Shown here: positions 14,873 through 25,335 of the stretch, piece after piece
How positions within the stretch are numbered: the first letter of the stretch is position 1
Layout of the letters: each line of letters starts with the position of its first letter
Translations under genes and position numbers: made by a program
Assembly (NCBI GenBank): GCA_038380795.1
Contig: CM076261.1
Location: 12,840,556 to 12,904,555, forward strand
Reading direction: 5' to 3'
DNA from: Pyrocephalus nanus
Taxonomy: Eukaryota; Chordata; Aves; Passeriformes; Tyrannidae
DNA: 64,000 nt
The notes under the pieces: generated by a model
Told to the model about the DNA's origin: nothing
What the model saw: only the letters and a program-made list of their open reading frames with translations
Databases searched by the model: none

Positions 14873-16392
14873 CAGGAAATATGATATTGTCTTTGCTTTT
14901 CCCCAGGTTAGGTGAAGTAATCTCTGAGACAGGAACTGCAGTTGAACAGTTGACACTTTACATCCTTAGTTGAAAAACCCTAGGAATTGTATGCTTTGTA
15001 AGCCGTATACTTGCAGAGGATTTAACTAAATGCTGTACTTCCTGACAAAAGCCTTCATAATTAAATCTGTTGATACTGTAGTCCAATGGTAGGTTTTTAA
15101 AACAAAACACTTTTTTTGACTGATAACATTCATCTGAGGTAATGGCAACAGTATAGTGTCAGTATTATTATATCATAATGTGGTTAATTAAGTTTAATTA
15201 TTTTAATGATACTACATTTGCTGCATGTACTCAGTTTAAACAGCATCACATTGAGGGGAAAACTCTCTGCTCATACTTCCTTGATATTTTTATTTCTTTT
15301 GTTTTTTGGTAATGGGAGATATGGTTGATTCAAATTAAATAGTACTGTATTTCTTGTGCTGTGTCATTACATTTTGTAGAATTTATACAGAAATAAGGCT
15401 CTTCACATATGGCTAGTGGAATTATTACCTAGCATTGGGTTTGGGGTTTTTTTCAATGTATCCTTGAATTAATAACATAAAATTCTGTATGGTATTGTTT
15501 ATAGAGCTGTGCCAGTATTGAGTAGGATAACGAAATAAACTGCTGTCATAGATTATAAAACTAGATTAATATCTAATCTCTTACTTGCATAATATAGTCT
15601 AGAGGATTATTATTAGTCAGCTTCTCTTTGAACTGCAAATCTATGATTATATGATAATTCAAACCTTATTTTAATATTCTGTTTATGGCAAGTAAGAATG
15701 CTTGGTAGGTAGTCTAATAAAGTACCCTTGTTGTTTAAAAATGCTTTTAAAGCAAAATCTAGTGTGTTTCTCATTAAAATTAAAGGATAATACTGTTTTG
15801 CCTTGTACTTTCTGGAGGATTTTATTTTTCTCTACATGCTCTCAATATTTAATAATCTGCATAGTTTTTCCTTAGAAAGTTTGTCACTGAACTGAGAGAA
15901 CTAGATGTTCTTGTCCAGTAATGGTCACATTAGTGCTTACTTCAACCTTGTGGGTTTCTTTCTGTGTACACAAGGCGATGCTAACTGCTGATTACTGTGT
16001 TCTGTTAAAAGCTGCAACAACTGTTTCTCAATGGTATCACTACTGTCACAGAAATAGAGCATAGACAAATGTAAAAGATAGAGACAGTCTTACAATTTCT
16101 TTTATACTCAAAGTCATGGATTTACTTATATCTCAGGAATTGTCAAATTTGGCATTCATGAAAGAAATTGAAGCAAAAAAGTCTACAAAGGACTGACAAT
16201 CAAAAAGTATGCAAAGACAAATTGGATGTACTTGTGTAGAAATTACTGATGTTCTCAGAATTTTTCAGACTTTGGAAATAAAACATTGTCATTTTAAAAT
16301 ATCTTCCTAAGTCAATTATGTAACTGAATGCATTTATGTTACTGTCCACCTTTTAAGAAAAAACTAATAGAATCCTGTGGTTTTGTTTGCAG

Positions 16393-16500
16393 ATTTTCAG
16401 ACGTTGTTGGTTGGTTTTCAAGAAGGCTTCCAGTAAAGGGCCCAGGAGGCTAGAAAAATTTCCAGATGAGAAGGCAGCATATTTCAGGAACTTTCACAAG
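16393..16500 (+). CDS. DOK6: DOK6 coding exon (probably exon 2), first part of the PH-domain core
   Basis: This 108-bp exon encodes 36 residues in phase 0 at both ends. It is preceded by a T-rich acceptor (ttttgtttgcag) and followed by a perfect donor (AAG|gtaagt). The translation contains [14 protein letters not shown], then [14 protein letters not shown] and ends FRNFHK. This is the beta-strand region of the DOK N-terminal PH domain, about residues 23-58 of human DOK6 as I recall it. DOK proteins are membrane-recruited adaptors (PH plus PTB domains) acting downstream of receptor tyrosine kinases; DOK6 is reported to bind Ret and act in neurite outgrowth. Several residues separate it from its paralogues as recalled: DOK5 has IYQRCW and a YHK ending, and DOK4 diverges after the PDEK. 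No stops, frameshifts or odd residues are seen. The paralogue choice comes from remembered family sequences, not an alignment. Confidence 0.95.
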
Positions 16501-17224
16501 GTAAGTCATGTCTTTCTGGTGAACTGAAGCATTGCCTGTTTACCACTCATCCTTGGGAATCGTGGTTTTGATATGTCTAACTTGCAAACAATACGGTAAG
16601 GTTGAAAACCTAATCCTGACAATAGTAGCACTTTAAAACATTAAGTTTCAGTGATGCAGCTGAGATATCACACTGGTTTTTCCCTGATGAGCACAAAACC
16701 CTCAATGTGTGTGAAGTTACAGAATAATGTGGTCTTTTTTATTTAAACATTAGCAGTTCGAGAATGTGTAAAATTGGGTGCCTATTCAAATGTTTAATCA
16801 GTAATTATTAACTAAGTATTGAACAAATTCTGAAAATGCTAAATGCCTCAGTTGTAATGGTGACACTCATTGAATACACAAGGTTTTTCCCAGAACTCTT
16901 CGAGATTTACAGGGTCTGTCAACAACGAGGATTTTTAGCAGTAAAAAGATGGGATTCACTGAGCGAGATACTCCCTGCTTTCTCCGTCACTTGCACTTCT
17001 GTGATAGGAAACAAGATATTTGATATTCTTTCTCTCTTGTAAAGTACTGTTAGCCTCCCTCTCAGAGTCTGCCAGTAGACTTCACATTAGTTAATCCTAA
17101 AATAGGGCCGGGCTCTGTGCTTGTACTATCATCTTCTATCAAGTAATTTTTAGCTTATGTCATGTCAGTGTTAAATATTACATTAAAACTGTCAAGTTGA
17201 AACACAAGGAAGACTCAGTCAAGG

Positions 17225-17585
17225 GTCACACAGCAAGCAGTGAGAAAGTGTGGATGTAAGCCTAGATCACACCCTCATCTCTGCACACCCTTCCCCTGCT
17301 CCAGCATGGGGACCCTTCCATGGGACAAAGCCTTCCACAAACTACTCCAGAGTGAGTTCTTCCCACAGCCTGTAGTTCTTCATGAACTGCTCTGGCATGG
17401 GTCCCTCCCATGGGGTGGAGTCCTTCAGGAACAGGCTGCTGCAGCGTGGGTCCCCCATGGAATCACAAGTCCTGCTAGCATCTGCAGCATAAGCTCTTCT
17501 CTCCATGGGCCCACAGGCCAGGATCCTGCTCCAATGTGGGCTTCCAACACAGCCACAGCTTTTGTAGAAGCCTTTGAGGGAAGGT
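17225..17585. mobile_element. ERV-related avian GC-rich repeat with degenerate internal units
   Basis: This GC-rich block contrasts sharply with the surrounding AT-rich intron. It contains degenerate repeated units built on 'ctgctccagcatggg', 'ctgctctggcatgggtccc', 'ctgctgcagcgtgggtccc' and 'cctgctccaatgtgggctt', interleaved with 'cttcaggaac' and 'atgggcccacaggcc' phrases. I associate this pattern with an abundant bird repeat of endogenous-retrovirus origin, but I could not check it against a library. The 130-codon frame starting at 17240 lies mostly in this repeat and is not a gene call. No flanking target-site duplication was identified. Confidence 0.5.
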
Positions 17586-20500
17586 GTTTGTTTTTTTTTT
17601 TTAGTTCTTTTTTGAGCATGTTATGCCTATAGCATACTTTATTTTTAAAAGGACTCTGAAAGACTTTATATGTTGTTTGTCAACTGTTGTCATTGTAGAA
17701 AAATAATATGAAATGCAAGAATTGTTTGAGAAGCTAAGAAAATAACAGATACAGATGCAGATGAATGTTGTAGTATTGATGGAGGAGTGGCCATCTGCAA
17801 AATGGAAAGGAGGAATGTTACTCTTTTTCATCCCTTTTTTTCCTTCTTATTCCACTTCTTGAGCACAAGGAATGGGATGAGAAAGAAATGAATACTCTTT
17901 CCTATTTAAAAGGATAATGGGCTTCTGGCTGTAGAGAAAGAGGAATTGTATCCATTCACTTGGATTGTACCCATTTTTCAAATAAAGCCATGAAATCATT
18001 TCTGAAGATATATATTCAAAAATAGAAATCCTGAATCTTATTCATTTGCTTGATTTTTTTTTTTCTCCCCAAGGATATTTTATTATTTCATACTGATTAT
18101 TCTCCTCGGTTGCCTCCATTCTGATAAATGAAATAGTGGTGAAGTGGATGTGCATGACTTGTGAATAGTCATCAAGCGTAACTATTGAGGGAACAGTGCA
18201 GGTTGCTACAGGATTAAGTAGTTACTTGATTGCTGGTATTGGGTGACAATACCCTGATTCTCTTGCTTTCTTTTTAGAGCTGTTTATTGGTTTATTTTGA
18301 AGGTGTTAAAATGCATATTTATTTCTAGCCAGTGCAAACTGTTAGCCCTGTTTTGAAATTCTCCATTTCTTTATTCACTCACAAAATATAAGGAGTGCAT
18401 ATGGTATGCAAGTTGAAGATTAACTCTGAAGTCTGAGAATCAATGAAAAAATATTAAATATTGAAGAAAGGAGAGCTGGTGTTTTAAGAGACATTAAAAT
18501 ATAAGTTGCAAGCCTGACTCCTTATGAAAGGACAACATTCTTAAAGGGGCAAAAGACACTGCTCACAATGTAATAGTCATATAAGGCTATATGTATCGAC
18601 CCTGAGATCCTTTTTCTTTTACAATCTCTTTGTAACTAGTAGAAGAAAGGGGGTGGTATACAGTGGGACTGTGATTGTCTAGGAACTTATGTCCTTCAGA
18701 CTTTCAGATCAATCTAGGTTACATTGGAAGGTCTAGAAGTAGCACGGAGATTGTATTGTATTGTGCCATTTTTTTAGCTCTCATGCAGAATTATAGAAGA
18801 AAATTTTACATCTCAAGTGGAAAAAACAAAAATTAGTCTCTTTGATTTATCTGCATTCAAATCAGTATCCACAATCACAAACAGTACCCCAATAAAAGAT
18901 CTCCATCAAGATCTCCACTGTTCCATGTTTGAGCTTGAAATGAGGCTCAATGAAATTCCTCTTTAAAGTGTTTTATCTAGATGACAACATATTTCCTATA
19001 CTTAGTTGAAAAACTTGTGTACTGGGAAATGTGAGTTACAGAAGGGGCTAAACAAAGGAAAAAACAACCACAAGAACTGGTAGCACAAAGCTATGAGAAT
19101 TAAAAATAGAGATTTTCTGGTATACATATGCTAAATAAATATTCATTAATGAGTAAATAAGCTGGCCTCTTTAGAAAAGGGACTCCCTCCCCCCCAGCCA
19201 GTATCCAGATCATATATGGGTTTATTTGTTATTCTGCAAATTCTGTAAATTGCTGTTGTGCATTGCTTCCATGTTGTTTTTTTAACTAGTAATTTTCTTA
19301 TTATAAATAACAGTAATGACATTAGTCCTAGACAAGTGCCTCCTGACAGTAGCAGTGCATATTACATTCATTAGCCAAAATGTGACCTCATTTGTTCACT
19401 CCAGTTACTGGTATCAAATTAAAACTTCTCATTATTGTAAATGTATATCATTACACTCTTGCTCAGGTAAGTTATTGCTTAGCTGTACTGTTTTCCCTTG
19501 AGCATTCATTGTAAAGGTTGTGCAGAACAGCTCTGTTAACTCCCAGTGTTCCCTCCAAGGAGGGCATAAAATGGCAGTAGCTCTGTACCCGTCCCATTGG
19601 TGGGCAAGTTCTTGGTATCTGTTCCTACACTATCAGAAAGGGCCAAAAACAGACACCACAGCTTTACCAGCTTAAAAGAGGGCATAAATAACAAGCTTGC
19701 CTATTTCTGTAAAAAAAGATATAAGGTATGTAAAAAGTGAAATTCTTTCATGCTTTGGAGACATATTGATCCCAAATGGAACTTAAGAGTGACATAGCTG
19801 AATTACTCATGATAGTCCACAAAAACCAGAATGGGAATCAACAAACAAGGATTCTTCCATTCCTTGTAAAATTTCCGGTTCCACTCATGCATGCTTCTTT
19901 TTCATGTATAAGTTTAATAGCCCTTACCTGAAGCAAAGGTCTTGTGGATTGGGTCTGTCCCTGACAAGGTATAGCTGTCTTGGAGCAAGAGAAGTTCGAA
20001 TCTGTAAATACTAACGTGCTTCCCCTTCAAATAAATAAACAAATAGCTGATGTCTGGTATAGAGTTCAAGATTTACTGACTTAAGCCCCCCAGTATGCGA
20101 GACTGTTCTGTTAGGATTGTGTAAACAACAGCTAGATCTAAAGTTTTGAGTTTTAAGTTAGCAAGATTAGAGTAGGATGAGATTTTTAGATTTATGTTTA
20201 GTTTTTCCTATCATTATATTCAATTATGATGACCTTTATATAAATCTGCAAATGTAAAATGAAATAAATTGCACGTCTTAGTAATGACTTCTGATAGTCA
20301 AAAATATATATGGGACAGATGGTGTTAAGCACATGTTGTATAATGTGTCCACAAAAGTAGATAATAATCAAGAAAAGGAATAGTAGTACCCTTTTAACTC
20401 TAATTTACTGAATTAAATTTTTAGCCAGGGCCACACAATGGGAGATACCTTACAATTTTCTTTCACTGCTTGATTGTCCTGAAGAAACTTGTGGGATGCA

Positions 20501-23002
20501 ATCCCAGTGATTTATGGCAAGTTCTTATACCAGCTACAGCAATTTCTTGAACAAGTCTTGGCATTCTGATCTCCTGTGCATGTGTGCACAAGCGCACACC
20601 TATAGTTTTTTGTGGTACGTTCATAGTCCTGTCTGGTGAGAGGAAGGAAGGGACAGATTATATTTATGTTTAAGAACACTATATTCAGGAACAGTAAGAT
20701 TTTCATTCTTCTACAGCACAGCTCCTAATCCATAATTGAGATGATCTTAAACCATGAGGTGCTTATTCAGGATAAGTGAATTCCTGATTACTTTGAAAAC
20801 AAATTTTGCCACAGTCATCTATGTGCTAGCTCATGCAATTCTCAAATGTAATTACAACTCTGAAATGAAAAATTAAAATATTTATATGTGGTAACATTAC
20901 CATAATCCTTATAAGACCTTCTCTCCCATTTTTTCCTCTTAGTTACCTTTGGGTTGTTCTGGTTTGTTCTTTTCCTTGGTGTACTCTAGACACTGCCAAA
21001 TTGCCTAAATAACACTTCTTGTTGCTAAAAAAAATGTGAACTGGCCTCCTGTTCACTGTAGTTTTTTCCAAGAGTCCTGTTTTACTGTGGAGTATTTCAG
21101 ACTCTTATGTTGCTCATGGTCACTACAAATAAAAAGTTTTGCAAGCCTCCTTATGGGCATCTATAATCTGGCACGCTACTATTATCACTCATGATATTGC
21201 ATGGCTTCTTAAATGCAAAGGTGTACTCAAAAAGGAAGTTGGATTACCATCCATCAAAATGTAATTGTTAGGCTTGATTCATGTGCTTTTTTGTGATAAG
21301 GTATATTGTAACACTTGATTTGCATCCAAATTTGAATATTATTTGAATTCCTCTTCTGCACTTTTTTTTTCCTTGGTATAATTGGTTTTGGTATAATTGT
21401 CTGTTTTTCAAAATCTCAAATTCAAACCTGTCTGGTTTTGGTCTGTTGACCATTATGCTTCTACTATTTGTTTGTTGATCGATAGTTCCTCAATTAGTCT
21501 TTACTTTCTCATCTGGTCAAATTCATGCAAAAATTCATATTCAACAAAACCTGAATAGGAATACCTTATTAAGATATGGTCATATTACCAAATTTTGGAT
21601 TTTTGCTTTGAAAATCATCCCCGTCTTAGAACACTTTCTCCTTTCCCTCTATTTCCCTTATGCCCATTCTTTAAAAGTATGGTCATTTTTTTTCCACAGA
21701 ATTTCTTTCAGAAAATTTCAAAATAGTGATCTCAAAGTAATATTTTCTTAGGAGCCTAGTGAATGTGTGTGTGACTATGCTAGTTTTGAATAATATTTTG
21801 CAAGCTTTTTTCTGCAAATAATCAAGGATTGAACAGTTATTTTTTGTGAGTCTTTGCTCTTTGTTGCCAGAAGAGGTGCCCAAATATACTTTGTGTGGTT
21901 TTTACATCCTTATTTTGGCAAGTCTTCCAAAGAAGAGATAATTAAATTTTCCTGAAAACTATATTCTTATTTTTTCCCGTTTTGACATATAATTCTCTTC
22001 AAATATTTGTTTACAGCACTTTAAAGTAATGCCTTCTAGTAAAATCATCTGGTTGGTGTGGAAAGGTTGTGAAGGACATTGCTTCCATAGGCTGCTATTA
22101 CTCATCTGATGAGATTAAAATGAACCCTGTTTAAATGAATAACTGTTGATAAAATTACTCAGTTATGTACACCAAACAAAAAGATTTGCAGCAATTATCA
22201 GATCCCGCTTAAAATATAGAAGTATTTGAACAACATAGTTGTTCAAAGCAAGCATTCTATGCACCAAAAAGCAAATTGCAGGAATAATTGGAGCTATGCT
22301 GGTAGTAAAGCTGCTAATAGAGTCTGAGCACATCAAAGGGCAGCATGCAAACTAATAAAACAAAATCTTTTTCAACAAAGATTGTATTAAGGCAATAACA
22401 TCTTCTTTCCTTAACAATGTAATGAAGAAATCTAGTTGAGCATGCTGACAGGACTTTGAGCTCCTACAGACATGGATATAAAATGCATAAATAGTCCCTT
22501 CCTATTTAGGACTCCATTCATCTGCCTAAACCTTGGAGTCACAATGTATTAATTTGAAGAGTTAATTCACAGGCTTGATTCAATGAAACAATGTCAATGG
22601 GTGGCATTGAACTCCTCAACAGTGGCATCAGTGGCTGAATCTAAGTATCAAGGAGGAAAATGAAAGTGGGAAAAGTAAAGATAATCTCTACTTATAACAC
22701 AAAAAAACCACCAAGACCTATTAGTGGTGATTCTTATATGAAGATCCATGTACACTTAATACAGTAGATTCATACTAATAGTTGAGTGTGCGTACAGTCT
22801 GGCAGCAAAAGGGACTCTCTTGCCCTTACAAATCAGCTGTTTAAATAGAAGCCTGTATTGCTATTATGTTATTAAAACAAGCTGGAAGACTGAAACTTTT
22901 CCTTGGAAAAAAATAATATTGGATAGGGGAGGGCTGTTTAATCATTTCAGCAGGAGGAGTAAAAAAATTTTAATGCAAAGTTTCCAAAATGCCATTGATG
23001 CA

Positions 23003-23142
23003 TAGAACAGTTCAGGACCTCTGAGCCCATGTAGATTAATCTGCTGCTCAAAGCAGCATCAGTCAGATCCCATTGCTCATGGCCATGTCCAGCTGGGTTT
23101 TTAATATCTCCAGGCATGGAGGCTCCATAATCTCTATAAAAC
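23003..23142 (-). repeat. CR1-like LINE 3' end, minus strand
   Basis: Read on the + strand it begins 'catagaacagttcaggacc', then has 'ctgctcaaagcagcatcagt', 'tccagctgggtttttaatatctcca' and 'atggaggctccat'. These are reverse-complement features of a CR1 3' region. It abuts a second CR1-like copy in the opposite orientation. Boundaries are approximate. Confidence 0.7.
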
Positions 23143-23830
23143 TAAACATGACGTCCTGCACCTGAGACCTGATAACAAAGCAGTAAAAGGGGCTGGGAAC
23201 TGAATGGATGGAGTTCAGCTCTGCTGAGGAGGCCCCGAGGGTCCCTTTGGGCAGTGGGCTGAGCTGAGCCAGCTGTGTGGCAGTAATGAATGCAAACCAT
23301 GTCCAGGAGGAGTATGGGCAGCAGAGCAAGGATGTTCAGCCTGGAACACTTCTCTCTACTGAGTGTATATTAAGCCATACCTGTAATATTGTGCCTAATG
23401 CTGGTCCCCTTACTGCTCTATTCAAGACAGGGAAAAAACCAGAGAGTACCAGTGAGGAATTTGGGGGTTGGAGAACTTGAGGAAAGGAACTGAAGGAACT
23501 GAAGACTGAAGGAAAGACTGAAGGAAGGTTTTCACTAGCAAAGAGAGAAGGACTGGGGGCAACTAGTAACAGGCTTCCTGTTTTGGTAAGGTGGCTGAGG
23601 TGTTCTCTTCTCTAGGATGCCCAGGGGAAGAACAAGTAGCAATGGGCAGAGCTTACTTCAGGGGAAATTACCTTGATATAAGGAATTTTAAAAAAAATAG
23701 CTGTGAGAACAACTAAACAACAGAACAGGCTAAGCAGAGAGGTCAGTATTTCCTTGCTGGAAATCTTGAAGGTCTAGCTTGGCAAGGCCCTGTGTAACCT
23801 CATCGAACACCCTGCTTTCAAGGTGGACCA
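23143..23830 (+). repeat. CR1-like LINE, decayed 5'-truncated copy, plus strand
   Basis: The order of recognisable CR1 segments is 'acgtcctgcacctg', 'gggctgagctgagccagc', 'aatgctggtccccttactgc', 'gggggttggagaacttgagg', and near the 3' side 'aaatcttgaaggtctagcttgg'. It is heavily diverged, with local duplication of 'gaaggaactgaag'-type words near 23480-23530. Its 5' truncation point lies against the minus-strand copy, so the two form a head-to-head pair. No coding potential remains. Confidence 0.65.
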
Positions 23831-25220
23831 GAAGTTCCATCCAACACAGACTTTTCGGTGAACCATGAATTAAAATTGCTACTAGCTCTTGATATATGCC
23901 TGAGCCACATGTATTGTGTCAAACTGGTCTTGCCCTCTCCTGAGTATATTTCAGCTATTTTTAGTGATGGAAAAAATATACTTAATCTTCCTAGTGTCCC
24001 TTTAAACAGTCTCAAGAGAACTCTTCTTTGAACTGCTCTTGTGTTATTGCCTTACAGCAGAGAATACAATGTGTCAGTTATGTATATTTGGCTTTTACCG
24101 TGAAAATCTAGCCATGTTTTGGAAAAGTTTAAGGCCTTGCAAACCTGTGTTTTGTGTGTATTTTTTTGAAACACTTCTGACTTTGACAGCTAAAATGTCA
24201 CATGTAATCTGTAAAGCTTCAAATATGATGGAAATTCAGATAATTTTCTCTCTTGAGTAATGAAATATGTTTGCCCCAGTTCTTTCAGAGCTATAGCCTG
24301 ACATTCACTGTAATAACTACTTGTCATTTCTGTAGACTAGTACAGGGACAGGTGTTTGAGATGAGATCATGGAGCCATTCTCTGTATGTATATCCTTTGG
24401 CACTTGGTAACAGGGAAAGTAAAATCGTTAAATTAAAACTTAGAGAAGAAATAAACCAAATAGAGCAAAGGAGAAAAATAAAGAAATAAATGTTCTGCCA
24501 CTCTGTGAGAGACCTTGTCCATTGAATATCTATGAGAAACATCAAAGCTGATAGAAAGCCAGCTGTTCAAAAGATTGACATGAGAAATGCTAAAGCGAAG
24601 AATGGGATGGGAAAATTTTGAAGGAAGTGTTTATTACTAGAGGTAATAAATCTATTTTAGTTGACTGCACAAAGCCAAGGAGACTGGTGCAGAAATAAAA
24701 ATCCTAACCATGAGAGAAAGGCGAACAAGGAAATGAAGAGCATGGACATAGTCTTCCTCTTCCACTCCATTGTACTTGGGGCAAAGACAGTCTTGCAGCA
24801 GGACCAGGTGCACATTAACAGAAAGCAAGGAGGGATTGTTCAGTTTTTGGCACCCAAACAAATTGCTCATTAATGAAACCACCTCATTTGTGCCAGCAGC
24901 TGGGAGGTGTGCACTTCTCAGACATTGCCCAGAAGTGGCCAGTTCTGAAATAGGAAGAGCATGTGTTTGGAAGTGAGGGTTTCAGTAGCAGGGACCCAGA
25001 TGAAGATGGGGAATAGGCACTTACGAGAAGAGAGACTGGAATTAAGGTCTCTGAAGCAAATCCTCACTGGTCCATTGAGGGAAATCAAGAAAAAACAATT
25101 GAACGGAGATATAAAACAGTTGGGTTCTGCAGTGGAGATTTGGACTAACCAAGTTCCCCTTTTTAATGCAGCGTTGTTGAAAAGCTGAGTCCTGGATATC
25201 TTAAATTCAATCAGTAGTTT

Positions 25221-25255
25221 AAAGGACATTGGATTTGGTGAAGCCAGTGTCCTTT
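25221..25255. repeat. 12-bp inverted repeat with 11-nt loop
   Basis: The arms aaaggacattgg (25221-25232) and ccagtgtccttt (25244-25255) pair with a single T:G wobble. The 11-nt loop carries the start of a 13-nt word, tttggtgaagcca (25234-25246), which recurs directly at 25253-25265. It lies immediately next to a longer hairpin. Confidence 0.85.
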
Positions 25256-25265
25256 GGTGAAGCCA

Positions 25266-25335
25266 AAGGAATTATATGGTGAAAAAAAATGAAAGCCATT
25301 TTTGGCTTTCATTTGTTTTCACCATACAATTCCTT
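25266..25335. repeat. 33-bp near-perfect hairpin with 4-nt loop
   Basis: The left arm at 25266-25298 and right arm at 25303-25335 are reverse complements at 31 of 33 positions and are separated by only TTTT. The inner ends of the arms are tgaaagcca and tggctttca; the outer ends are aaggaatt and aattcctt. This is the strongest secondary-structure signal I saw in the window. The very short loop argues against a conventional microRNA precursor. Confidence 0.92.

Larger units (their letters stand above)
1..16392 (+). other. DOK6: DOK6 intron 1 (3' part only)
   Basis: This stretch is AT-rich non-coding DNA between the window start and the first recognised DOK6 exon. I see no second gene, tRNA or CpG island, and nothing resembling the first DOK6 exon with its ATG, so that exon must lie further upstream. 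The open frames are all short (up to about 103 codons), on both strands, and match no family I know. Contents I can name are one CR1 LINE copy (about 7747-8180), T-runs at 9003-9017 and 14853-14872, and a mildly GC-richer patch near 10540-10760. The numbering assumes the human DOK6 exon layout. Confidence 0.85.

Noticed and set aside
17240..17632. Longest open frame in the window (130 codons, plus strand).
   Set aside because: It lies mostly in the GC-rich ERV-like repeat and then reads into a T-run (Phe-rich end). There is no domain, and no splice or promoter context.
25266..25335. MicroRNA precursor interpretation of the 33-bp hairpin.
   Set aside because: The 4-nt loop and almost uninterrupted pairing with an A/T-rich run do not look like a typical Drosha/Dicer substrate. 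It is kept only as an inverted-repeat finding.
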